Origin: Antrodiella citrinella
Taxonomy: Eukaryota > Basidiomycota > Agaricomycetes > Polyporales > Steccherinaceae
Reading direction: 5' to 3'
Length of the DNA: 18,435 bases
NCBI GenBank assembly: GCA_004802725.1
Contig: SGPM01000445.1
Coordinates: 1-18,435 of the forward strand
Shown: piece after piece, positions 1 to 9,323 of the stretch
How positions within the stretch are numbered: position 1 is the first letter of the stretch
Layout of the letters: each line of letters begins with the position of its first letter
Notes under the pieces: generated by a model
Told to the model about the DNA's origin: nothing
The model's input: the letters and a program-made list of their open reading frames with translations, nothing else
The model's database searches: none
Made by a program: the position numbers and the translations under genes

Positions 1-112
1 CGTCAACGCTTCTACCGCTTCTACCGAACTCAACTGTGCCTCTGGTCGACTAAAGACATGCTCCACCAAGCACAGTATAATTTGGAGGATTGTCGAATTC
101 CTTTCTTTTTTT

Positions 113-284
113 CTTCTTAAACTTATTCAAAAGCTTCAGTTCATTTCTACCTCCCCTTGTTTTATTTTCTTTGATCAGGAAGACTTCAACTGAAGTTAGA
201 ACTTTCTTGACCATACATTCTTGTTCTGCATAAGCTCTTTTTGAGTTTATACTATTCAACATCCTCTCAAAGCAAGACAACGTG
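113..284 (-). repeat. Left arm of a ~170 bp inverted repeat
   Basis: Read on the minus strand, this segment matches 2071-2246 on the plus strand almost base for base. The differences are a few substitutions and one 6-nt indel (gttgaagtagaagtc in the right arm, gttgaagtc here). Similarity stops abruptly at both ends. One frame is open through both arms (starting MLNSI in each, then DSKRAYAEQE in the right arm and NSKRAYAEQE here), and the indel is a multiple of three. It may therefore be a piece of a coding repeat such as a retroelement, but I do not recognise the protein. Confidence 0.75.
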
Positions 285-1360
285 CAGGCAAGATCTCACA
301 CAACGGGCACGCAGCTCGTGACAATGAGATAGTAGAAACAAGTTCAAGTTACTCGCAAAGATACACGCAATTGCCAGTGACTCATCAGTACTTCCACAAA
401 ACTCCTAAGAGCATCTGACAAGGCCTTTTCAGAACCTCTCATTACCAGAGCCCTCAGGCCTGAGATGTTGAAGCTTTGAAGGCGGAATGTAACCAGTGCC
501 TATGCATAAATTGCCAGTGTTACATTCGTGCAGACTTGCCGCCCGGACCCCTCCGAGCCCGGTCTCCGAAGGTTCACCAGGACACCTCCGTGGTAGCGTC
601 CGTTCTGACTTAGGAACATTGAGCTCACAGGTTTTATGCCATGATGATCTACTGAGCTTTCCCGTTGAGCTCACGTTTTCTTACCAGACATCTGGAGCTA
701 CTTCGGAGACCTCCGTGCTCCTCCTCATCCGGTATGTTTTACCCCTTGGACTCCTCCTTCCTTTATTACCCCTTCCTCCGTCGTCCTCACCAAATGTTCA
801 TGTTTCCCTCATGTTCCGGTCAGTGACCTCCGGTCACAGTCCTCGCCCCCTACATGTTTCTGCTTATCTACTATCTGCCTCCGATCCAGACTTTGTCCTT
901 TCTCCGTAGGGTACACCGTTAGTATAAGTAGCTACGACAGGACTGTACCGGTTCCTCAGTTTGTAAATTAATGTTTCTTCCGTGTTCTCCTCTCGGGACT
1001 CCGACCCTCTTTCATTACTTGAGCTCGACAGCACGTCACCCACCACTGTGTGGTGTTCGTGTACTCTGTCTCCGTCCAACCGTCGCCCCTCTTTTCGTCC
1101 CCATCGTTCCGCCCTTCCCTCTCCCTTCCTTTGCTCCGGTATCCGTCCGACTGACTCCACTCTGCCTCTGGACTCCTCAACGGTACTTCCGTACTCGTTA
1201 TCGGAGCCATTCAGCGACATCCGCAGCATCTCCGTACCTCCTCCGCTACCTCCATCCCTTCATCCGCTCCCCCTCTGTAGCATCTCCGCACTGACTTAAC
1301 AGCCAGTTAGGAACATGAGATCTGAGGACTCCGGCAGAGGATTCCGACAACGTCACATTG
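285..1360. other. Gene-free, pyrimidine-rich stretch
   Basis: I see no convincing gene here. From about 540 to 1300 the plus strand is rich in CTCCG, CCTCC and TCCGTC, and all open frames are short, overlapping and low in complexity. An imperfect palindrome at 488-525 begins tgtaac and ends gttaca. A TATA-like agtataagtag near 917 and a short resemblance between about 610-635 and 1285-1320 suggest old LTR or other repeat debris, but no boundaries can be drawn. Confidence 0.4.
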
Positions 1361-1781
1361 TGTTACAGTTTTCTCTTTACTTCCCCTATTTTCTTTTCGA
1401 CAAGATCTCTCTTTGGACTTACCTGTATTACTCCTAGACTTTAACTCCTTTTCAAGATTCTTTCACATTCCATGACTCTTTCTCCATAGTTATCATTCTT
1501 ATTCAGATATCCCTTGATTTCCTTGCACATGACCTCGGTCCATGTGACTGACTTACTCAGCATAAGCTATAGGCTTATTCATCATCATTCATAGTATTAC
1601 CAAGCCTTTCTGCTTATTCCTTTACTTTGACTCAGCATATCTGTACCAGTATATAAACCTGTAGTCTCGCTGAGGATTATCTTCAGCTTGACCTCCTTTG
1701 TTCATTATACAAAGTGTCTTAAGCAAGAACCCAGATACACTCAGACTAGACTTGACAGGCTTAACATGCTTTGTTGTAACA
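1361..1781 (+). mobile_element. Probable solo LTR of a retrotransposon
   Basis: The segment starts TGTTACAG and ends TTGTAACA, so its termini are inverted repeats in the TG...CA form typical of LTRs. It is flanked by cattg (1356-1360) and catcg (1782-1786), a near-perfect 5-bp target duplication with one mismatch. A TATA box (tatataaa) lies at about 1650-1657, in the right place for an LTR promoter. No gag or pol coding sequence adjoins either side, so a solo LTR left by recombination is the simplest reading. The direction is inferred from the TATA box. Confidence 0.5.
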
Positions 1782-2070
1782 CATCGTGTCCATATGCTGG
1801 ACAAGCAGATGAGTGACGGCAGAGTTTTCAGAATCCTCCAGGTGCTGAGGTTATGTACTGGCTTAATGAATGGAAGGATGGATAGAGAGGAGGATGACGT
1901 AAAGAAGACGGTTCTACCGCAGATTGCTGGCAGAACATCGAAGAGGAGAAAGAAGGAACGCAGCGGTTATTGACGCCCACTGCACCATTACATAGACTCA
2001 ATTCTACGGGACGCTCATGCCTCGCTCTCCTTAGACTCACAATTTGAAGTATACGACTGAGGATTATGAT

Positions 2071-2246
2071 GTTGTCTTGCTTTAGAGGATGTTGAATAGT
2101 ATAGACTCAAAAAGAGCTTATGCAGAACAAGAATGTATGGTCAAGAAAGTTCTAACTTCGGTTGAAGTAGAAGTCTTCCTGATCAAAGAAAATAAAACAA
2201 GGGGAGGTAGAAATGAACTAAAGCTTTTGAATGAGTTTAAGAAAAG
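2071..2246 (+). repeat. Right arm of a ~170 bp inverted repeat
   Basis: This is the plus-strand partner of the minus-strand copy at 113-284. It carries a continuous open frame of about 57 codons around the peptide SKRAYAEQECMVKKVLTSVE, with two extra codons (VE) relative to the left arm. The arms enclose about 1.8 kb that includes the probable solo LTR. No terminal-repeat or target-duplication structure shows that the arms are the ends of one element. Confidence 0.75.
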
Positions 2247-2304
2247 ATTGAGTTATTAAAAAAGTGAACAAATTCCCACAGTACTCACCGATACACACAG
2301 AAGA

Positions 2305-3363
2305 TCAGACAAACACAAGACAATCTTGGACAGAAGGTAATGCACACGCAAAATATGCTTTCACGTCGTCCCGCCAGGGCTGTACCAATGGCTCCTGCGA
2401 CTCAAACGGCTCAAAAAAGTCAAACCTCAGAGAACGACACTCAAACTCCAGAGGAAGCTGCACAAGCCCTATATCATTCACTTTCCTCACAAGCACGACC
2501 CTCTCCAACCCCTCCAAGTCCCTCAGAACCGCGTCCCACTGATCCCAATGGACCATCCCGAACTGACACTCGTCCATCCGCGTGTACGCGCTCAAGTCGA
2601 ACATCAAACAGAGTGTAACCTCTGTTGGGGCAGAAGCGGAAGCCAGGAGACGCAGGGTGTACTGCCACTGCACGAAGAAGAAGTTGCTCGTAGGCCACGT
2701 TGCGTGCTTCAGCAGCTCGTGGTCTTTTGTCACAAGCAGCGCGAATGTGAGGCTCTTCAATGCTGGACAGTGTATGGACAGGTTGATGGTGCGTGCGCAC
2801 TTGGGGTGCATTCGTCCGAACCCGTCGCTGTGGACTCGACGCCAATGCTGAGCTGAGGATGCGAAAGAGCACCCAAGTGAGAGAGCGATGACAATGAGGA
2901 AAGGAAGAGACGCACATCGTTCATCCGCGTGAAAGTCCACCCTTGTCCTCGTAAAATCCATCCTCAAGGTCTCCAATCCGCGTCCTTTCGCCTCCAGATA
3001 ATTGCATGTCACGTCCACGTCGCGCTCGTCCGTGAGCGTACACGTCATCCCGAGGCTCTTGATCACCTCCTTCTGAGACGCAGTAAGGAGATCTACTTTA
3101 GAAAGTGGCAAGGGCGAGCGGGGTAGCGCGAACATCTGGTTGTCGTCAAATTCGAACTGGATGACACCTACACCTGACCCGATTTCCACAGTATGAGCTG
3201 CAGGCAAGAACGTGTCCGAGTCTGAACCAGCGGGAGATCTAGTGAAGTCTTTGACAAAGGTTTTGCTCGCGGAGAACTTGACGACAGGTGACAAATGGTC
3301 CAGGAGAGCGGGGTGGCGAGGAAGTGGCTGATAGCATAGAGCGGGTGGCAAGGACAGTGGTGG
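2305..3363 (-). pseudogene. F-box/LRR-like protein, 5' end cut off by the inversion
   Basis: This is the C-terminal part of an uncharacterised leucine-rich protein. It resembles the C-terminal regions of the large agaricomycete F-box-like families: alternating hydrophobic strands such as ALKSLTFALL and LRLLASASAPTEVTLCL, then WDQWDAVLRDLEGLERVVLV. A 63-nt intron (2853-2915) with a gtgcgt donor and a cctcag acceptor is likely; being a multiple of three it leaves the frame open. The frame continues upstream to 3546, but everything before 3363 is antisense to the transposase exon at 3364-3558, so those ~61 residues are spurious. I see no F-box motif; it would lie in the lost 5' part. Probably non-functional. 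The family call is by general pattern only. Confidence 0.5.
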
Positions 3364-4883
3364 CTCAAGCTTCTTGATTCTATAGAAAAGCCTGGATCGA
3401 GAGCATCCACACGAATAGATGGACTGGACGGATATCAGACTGTCGTCACGGAGTCCATGTCCCTTCAACATGATTCCGCTATTGCAAACGTACAGGATAA
3501 TGATGGTATGTCTATGGAAACGATGGCAATACCATGCGTAGTGCACGCAATTTCAAAGGTGCGTTCACTTGCTTTTACGCAACTCGTGAGTCGTGTCCGA
3601 ATACTCACAGTGCCTTGTCCACACTAGTTGCGCAAGATCATCCTCGCAGTCCAATCTAGTCCCCAACGACGGCAAAGATGGCTTGCTACCGTCAATACAT
3701 CTCTTCAGCTTTCGGGTCGATTGAAAGAAGAAGCGGCAAAGATGCTTATACTGGACGTCAAGACACGCTGGTCATCAACACACCAGATGCTCAGTAAGGC
3801 GCTCGACCATCCATTTAACCCACAACTAATCAATGTCTTCATTCTTTTCAGGACGTGCTCTAGAGTATCGACAAGAAATTAATACTTACGTCGCAAACGA
3901 AACGGAATTGGCTCACGACGAATTAAGCAGCCTAGATTGGCAAGCAGTTGATGTTGTCGCTCGCTGGCTTCATTTATTCCGCGAAGCAACGACAGAAATG
4001 TCGTCAACTCATCACCCTACTCTGTCAACGTGCCAGGCCATCATCCGTGGACTTCAAGATAGCCTGAAGGATCACCTCCGCGGATTACCCTCGACTACAC
4101 CACCCGAATTGCTCAACGGTCTTCATCAGGCATACAGGAAGCTCAGTGACTACCACCACATCATTAACGAGTCCCCTTTCTACTTGTGGGCATGCTGTGA
4201 GTCTCGTCATGTTTATATACAGCTTCTCTTCTTGCTCACAATTGCCCGTGCAGTGTTGGATCCTCGGATTGGACAGAGCGGCCTAATCAGCGATGCTGAT
4301 CTAGATGGGGACACCAATTACAAAGAACAAATTCTCGCCGCGGTCAAGTCTCTCCAAACGTATTATCTTTCGAATTATGTATCTGCACAGTCGGATCCTG
4401 CTACCACCCTATCCACTACCAACAATCACACCGATGAGCACATCAATCCTATCACACGCTCTCCTCGCAAGCACGACTTCATGGCTCGCTACAATAGACA
4501 TCGCCATCATCCTCTGCCCGCCAATGAGCTAACGAATTATTTTCGTGCGACCTCCGAAGGCCAGGACCTTCAAACAGGAGATGATCTTCTCGGATGGTGG
4601 AGATGGCAGAGTCAACGCTATCCTCACGTAGCTCGTATGGCTCGAGACATTCTGTCAATACCAGGTGAGTACTATTCAGTTGTTCAATCTATTCTTCTCT
4701 TTCTGAGGTTTCTCGTATGCACTAGGGTGCGCAGTTGCTGTAGAACGAGTGTTTTCCTCTGGACGCGACACCATTTCTTTGCGACGTGCAAGCTTGAAGC
4801 CAGCAACTATCCGCAAACTGATGCTCCTTCGGCACCACCTGATACTCTCTCGAAATCAGTCTCGAGCTCGGTCGGCATCATGA
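3364..4883 (+). pseudogene. hAT transposase, C-terminal 424 residues
   Basis: The exons are 3364-3558, 3628-3793, 3852-4196, 4254-4664 and 4726-4883, all with GT-AG introns of 57-69 nt and matching phases. The product runs from LKLLDSIEKP through an acidic linker, the fungal hAT segment LRKIILAVQSSPQRR, then DVKTRWSSTHQMLRRALEYR, WACLLDPRI, and the C-terminal dimerisation block (LGWWRWQSQRYP, DILSIPGCAVAVERVFSSGR, LMLLRHHL). There is no stop or frameshift before the natural TGA at 4881. It lacks the BED finger, the first catalytic aspartates and the CxxH motif, which are all in the half at 13225-15266. It is inactive alone because the inversion removed its start. Confidence 0.85.
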
Positions 4884-5127
4884 TCATTTTTTCGTCAACA
4901 ATATCTTGCATACTACAGTACAATAGATCTATTGAATAATGTACATGTATACTGGTGGTCTATAGGTCGCTCGCACCGCCGTACGAAACGGCCGTAATCC
5001 GTCCAGTTCATCGAACGGACGTTCCGTCAACGGTGCTGACATAATAACGGCCGTTGCCAGCGTCCCGTTGAACGGAACGGCCCGTTAGAAAACGGCCGTC
5101 TGCCGATTCGTAACGTCGGGAGCCCTA
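3364..5127 (+). mobile_element. hAT transposon, C-terminal half with 3' end
   Basis: This is the 3' part of a fungal hAT element. It contains the transposase C-terminal exons (to 4883), a 244-bp tail and the 3' terminal repeat. The tail holds many acggccgt-type subterminal motifs (around 4984-5100), as is usual for hAT ends. The element stops at gggagcccta (5118-5127), the complement of the tagggctccc start of the half at 13225-15980, and is followed by the 8-bp duplication ccaatatt. The left edge at 3364 is not a transposon end: it is an internal break, and the preceding base belongs to the F-box-like gene. Confidence 0.85.
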
Positions 5128-5135
5128 CCAATATT
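5118..5135 (+). repeat. hAT 3' terminal inverted repeat plus target duplication
   Basis: 5118-5127 is gggagcccta, the outer 10 bp of the element. 5128-5135 is ccaatatt, the 8-bp target-site duplication. Its exact reverse complement, aatattgg, follows the matching terminal repeat at 15981-15988. Eight bases is the standard hAT duplication length. Confidence 0.85.
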
Positions 5136-5389
5136 TTACTTCCTTCGGAGTCGGCAGAATCCGTCCGCAGTGGTGGAAAGCTTCAGGTACGAGTCTCAAC
5201 CAAAGACATAGATGTGCTAACGATGAATGTGTTCCGGACAGCTATTATTTCTTTCATGAACAACACAATAAGTCACACTTACTCCGCGGTTTACACTTTT
5301 CAAGCGTGGATTCGTACAATTTGCGTCGCTTTCTATAGACACGAGTCGATTAACAGGTAGTGCAATACAAGTCGCGTCTCGTATAAGAA

Positions 5390-8049
5390 TCAATGCTGGC
5401 CTGAGCGATTCATGAAAGACTGAAGCATCTCTTGGTTGATGCCCCCTCCACTTGGGGTCCTCTGATGATGCCCCATCCCGGCTCCCATGACCATGGGCGC
5501 ACCTCCGCCCATCCCATCCGTTCCTGGCATCGCAACTCCACCGCCTGGTACGTTACCGTTGCCGCCATTGCCGCCATTCGGGACCTGCTGACCCTGAGCA
5601 GCCATCTGCTTTTGCTGAAGCATCTGCTGTTGCTGCAGCGCTAGCGCCTGCAACCACTGCCTCCGTTTCTCTATAGGCAGCGTGCCCAATTGCGCCGCCT
5701 GCTGTGGAGGCAGGCGGGTAAGTATGTATGCGATAGCCACGGGGACCGACTCCAGCTCGATGTCGCAAATGTGTGTTGGCGGTAGTTCTGGGATCCCATC
5801 TGCAAAGAAGCCCCCTGCCAATCCGCCCTTCGCCGGAAAGATCATGAACCGATGTTCCTTCCCTTCACCTGGCCATCCGGTCAGAGCATACTATGGGCAA
5901 TATCAGCGGTTTAGTGAACCAAAGACCCATGGTTGGCTGAACATAACTTACTATCTTCTTCTCTAGAAGGAGTCGTATCAGTTGACGGAAATGATCCTCG
6001 TTCTTCGCTTTATCGTCGCCCGCGACATCGCGAGGTTGAAGTAGGAAGGGAATCGCGTTCGTTCGCTTCAGCCAATCTTGTAAGAGGAACCAAGGAATTG
6101 CCCTCTCCTTCGACGGTGTCAGATTCAGAGCGACTGGCCATGTATGAGGTTGGCTGTCAGATTCAGGTGTATTAGCTCTGCAACGAACCACTTCCACGTT
6201 TCGAGAGACGCACCCAAGATCATGGGTAGACGCACTCGCAAGTGTCACCTTTGTCTGCAACTCCGTTCGCGCATGGGTTGTAGGCTCCAGGCCCCGCCAA
6301 GTGAGCGCGCCTTCCCACCGCTGATCGCTTCTAGGCAATGCACTGGTAGTCGCTGGAGGTGGAGCTGAAGCTTGACTTGAACCCGATGCAACGGGCGGTT
6401 GCGACTGTGGGACAACAGCCGCACCCATGCGTGGCGTCCGTCGTTGCTGCTCCATCAGCTTCTGAAGCTGCGCGTCGTGTGCTTTATTCAACGTCTGAGA
6501 AGTCCCTAGTGAAGGGTTTTGAGGATCTATCGAGGGACCTGCCGTGAGTGGGGCAGCATGCTGCATAACGGCCGGTTCCGAGGAGGGATTGAGTGCAGGA
6601 GCAAGCGCAGTAGGCGGCATGACGATAGGATTAGGAGCAGCTGGGTTCGAAGAGTTCTGTGTTGCGGTTGGTTGTTGAGCGTGCTGGTCCTGAATTTTGG
6701 CACGATAGTGGTCCAGTAACATCTTCATTCTTTTGTAAGTCAGGAAGATTGTTTGAATCTGACTTCGAACCTCTTCGGCCTCTGTGGTACGACCTGCGTT
6801 CTGGTGAGCTGCCAAATCCGCCATCTTCTGTTTGAGCTGTTTCTCTGTATCGTTCAGATGCTCTAATGCTTTCTGATACGTAGCGGGCGTGACCGTGGGT
6901 GTCGGTTGCGGATTGGGTCGGGTCTGCACAGCTACATTCGCGGGCGGGATGATAGGAGAGGGGGTGGGTTGGACCTGCGGTGGGGGGGATGATTGCGACA
7001 CGAGGTTGGGTTTAGGTGACTGGGTCGCTGAGGCGACACGTGGCCGCTTGCTCTCTTGGTTTGAATCCGCAGAAGATGAAGGGGAGTCATGTGGTCGCTT
7101 GACACCCGCAACTGTGAAGCAACTTGAGGACCGAGAACATGTCGGCAATATACGCAAAACGTACTTTTGGGAGGGGGATATCCAGAAAGTCGAACGGAGT
7201 GGTGCGATCGCACAGGGAACCAAGGTGTTTGTACAGAAGTTCCTGCAGTCTATGGAAAACACAGATAAGGATGCATGATTCGCGATGAAATAGTTTGCGA
7301 TGTACCATAGAATGAAAACTGGATAATTTCCCTATGGGCTGCAACAAGACATGGCTGTACTTGATATCACGCTGCGGAGAATCAGCTAGTGCGACAGTTG
7401 ACGATGAGACCTCTTTGAACTTGCCTTCTGTACTTCTTGGGGAAGCGTCTCCCAAGTGACGGCGTCTAGACGAGGCGAAACATTCCATAGTGGTCGCTCA
7501 GCAGCGTCCGGAGGCGAAGCGGCCACATGAATGATATGACACACTGACTTCTGTGGATTTGGATGTCAATTCAGGTAACGAGTTTGAGGGACGAGACTCG
7601 CCTCGGTTGTAGTCTTGAAGATGTCAATGAGCTTCAAGTGAAGGTATGAGCGGACGTCAAAGGGTCGTATGGGCCCAACGTACCTCGAGAGCAGCAATCA
7701 GACCTTCTAGTACCGCCATGCCTCTAGTGCCACCTGAGCCTGTCTGTCCGACGCCCAGTTTTGCCGGGTCGTCCTTGAGGTCCTTTACAATGATTTGGGG
7801 GGGAGCGAATCCGAGCTTGGACAAGAGCGGGGTCGGGTGGGTCGCCGAGGAGGCATAACACACGAACGCAAGTTTCAACTAAGGTGAACTTGAGCTTTCG
7901 AACGTCGTGCGCGAGAGAGTACGTACGGGCCGCCCTGTATCATAGAGGCGTTGGAGGAGGGGAACAATGTAGTCGGCCATCACGCGGGGCCACTCGGTGT
8001 GAAGAGCGAGGGACGAGTCCACGACGCATGCAACGCCGACTTCAGCCAT
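5390..8049 (-). CDS. MED25: Mediator complex subunit 25 homologue (vWA + PTOV-like)
   Basis: Nuclear transcription co-activator subunit that links activators to RNA polymerase II through Mediator. I assemble nine exons: 8049-7927, 7878-7684, 7631-7598, 7543-7425, 7371-7306, 7249-7165, 7111-6214, 6153-5952 and 5890-5390, giving 740 aa. Residues 1 to ~200 form the von Willebrand A-like domain (VACVVDSSLAL, GGTRGMAVLEGLIAALE, CHIIHVAASPPDAAERPLWN, WETLPQEVQK). Next come a KR-rich probable nuclear signal (KRPHDSP...KRPRV, ~212-233), a coiled coil (~285-350), a Pro/Gln-rich linker, a PTOV/ACID-like domain from WEGALTW (~473) to ~640, and a Q/G-rich tail. MAEVGVA is taken as the start because it begins the first vWA strand. 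Intron 4 (7424-7372) is GC-AG. Introns 3 and 7 were placed by frame and conservation. The vWA placement is firmer than the PTOV one. Confidence 0.8.
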
Positions 8050-8316
8050 GGTCGACGCCCACGCCCAGATGTGTGGCGAGGTGAGGTGGATGCCCGCTGT
8101 GCGCGACGATGAGCAGCAGCAGTTGAACGTTGAGCAGCAAATAGACACCGGAGATCTCAGATCGCGTCCAGTGGCGCACAGAGTAATAAGTCCGACTACT
8201 CGTCATTTCATAATGTAAGTACGTCGCCTACAATAGTCCGTTAAGCTGTCTAAGTGTGGCGAACGACACGATGGTCTGTGCAGAGTCCGATACAGAGTAC
8301 AATGTAGAAAAACATG

Positions 8317-9017
8317 TCAGAGGAAAACGAGGTAGGCACCGCCCACAAAACAGGACACGAGGCCAGACACGATTGCTAGCCAGCTCGTACTCAGATGGAA
8401 GCGGAGGGAGGCGTCGCTGGCTGGTGCGGTATTGGTACCAACTAAGCTGAGCCATTGGCTGAATGCTAGGATGGTACCCGAAGCAGTTGCTGATAAGGGG
8501 AGCGATTGGACATAGGTCGGAGTGAATGTATCCTGCACGGCGATGGTTTCGCCTGTATGAAAGTGAATGAGATACGACGGATATTAAATTGGCAGACACT
8601 GACCGGCAGCATTCGTGGTCGTGTACTGGTACACGGTTGGAGGAGCAGGACCGGTAGTGACCGGCGGTTGGCCTACGGGGCCCTGCTGGCCATTTGCGAT
8701 GGTGAGGGCGGGCGTGGTTGTGGGCGTAGTTGTGGGCGTAGTTGTGGGCGTAGTAGTAGGAAGAGTTGACCTGAGGAGACATGAGAAGCGCAGCAGGTGA
8801 GCAGGAATGGTACGTACACTATCTCAGTAGTAGGAAGCCCCGCCGCATTGAGGGTCAGGACCTCGACAATCGACTGCCCGTTCCTAACAAAGGAAATCGT
8901 GAGCAAGCGTCGCCGTGTCAGGACGAGGAGGACGAACACATCGGTGGCCGTCAATGTTTGTGCAACGGTGGAGACAGCGAGGAAGAGACAGCAGAAGAGG
9001 AGAATGAGCGATTGCAT
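8317..9017 (-). CDS. Secreted, probably GPI-anchored Thr/Pro-rich protein
   Basis: The four exons 9017-8938, 8883-8818, 8770-8604 and 8552-8317 give a 182-aa product. The first ~19 residues (MQSLILLFCCLFLAVSTVA) are a clear signal peptide, probably cleaved before QTLTATD. The mature part has VEVLTLNAAGLPTT, a PTTT tandem tract, a Pro/Gln-rich stretch and a second TTTNAAGE segment. It ends in a hydrophobic tail (STSWLAIVSGLVSCFVGG...LVFL) with small residues before it, as expected for a GPI anchor. It is probably a cell-wall or plasma-membrane surface protein; I know no specific function. It lies 267 bp upstream of MED25 on the same strand and is divergent from OLA1. Introns are 47-54 nt with GT-AG ends. 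Confidence 0.7.
8711..8757 (-). repeat. 12-bp tandem repeat encoding PTTT units
   Basis: On the coding strand a unit like actacgcccaca repeats about three to four times within exon 3 of the secreted-protein gene, giving TTTPTTTPTTTPTTTP. The units are almost identical, which suggests recent slippage and probable length variation between strains. Confidence 0.8.
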
Positions 9018-9323
9018 GTCGTGTCGGTCGTGTCGGTGGGTGTGCGCGACGACTTGAACGGCGGCGGGGACGGCGAGGACGCAGCTCCTCCTCCCCACGT
9101 GGCTACGAGGTCACGTGAGAGTGTAAAGGAGGATATGAGCGCCTGATGAGAGCTGATAGCGCGACTGTCACTGCCAAAAATGCTCAGAGTCGCTTTCTTC
9201 TCTTCGCCCTCCTCATCGTCGTCCTCGTCGTCGTCGCTGCGTCGCTCGTCGTGTACACCCGTTCCGTCGTTGTTTGTGCCGTTCTCCTCTGCATCCGTCG
9301 CACTCGCCTCCATCAAGAAAAGG
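9018..9323. promoter_or_regulatory. Bidirectional promoter with two CACGTG boxes
   Basis: These 306 bp separate the start codons of the secreted-protein gene (-) and OLA1 (+), so they must hold both promoters. Two palindromic CACGTG E-boxes lie at 9096-9101 and 9112-9117, only 16 bp apart start to start. CACGTG is the classical fungal bHLH (Cbf1-type) site. A TCG/TCC-rich tract (about 9205-9255) lies in the OLA1 leader. No clear TATA box is visible. A frame open from ATG 9180 runs into OLA1, but its serine-run sequence is unlike any OLA1 N terminus. Confidence 0.5.

Noticed and set aside
488..525. Palindrome tgtaac...gttaca as an LTR terminus
   Set aside because: The termini are only 38 bp apart and no matching partner end or target duplication was found.
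864..1299. Several overlapping frames of 80-121 codons on both strands
   Set aside because: The region is strongly pyrimidine-biased, so frames stay open by composition. The peptides are low-complexity and without motifs.
9180..9323. Upstream in-frame ATG extending OLA1 by 48 residues
   Set aside because: The extension is a serine run from a TCG/TCC-rich leader, and OLA1 proteins typically begin at the MPPKK-type start at 9324.
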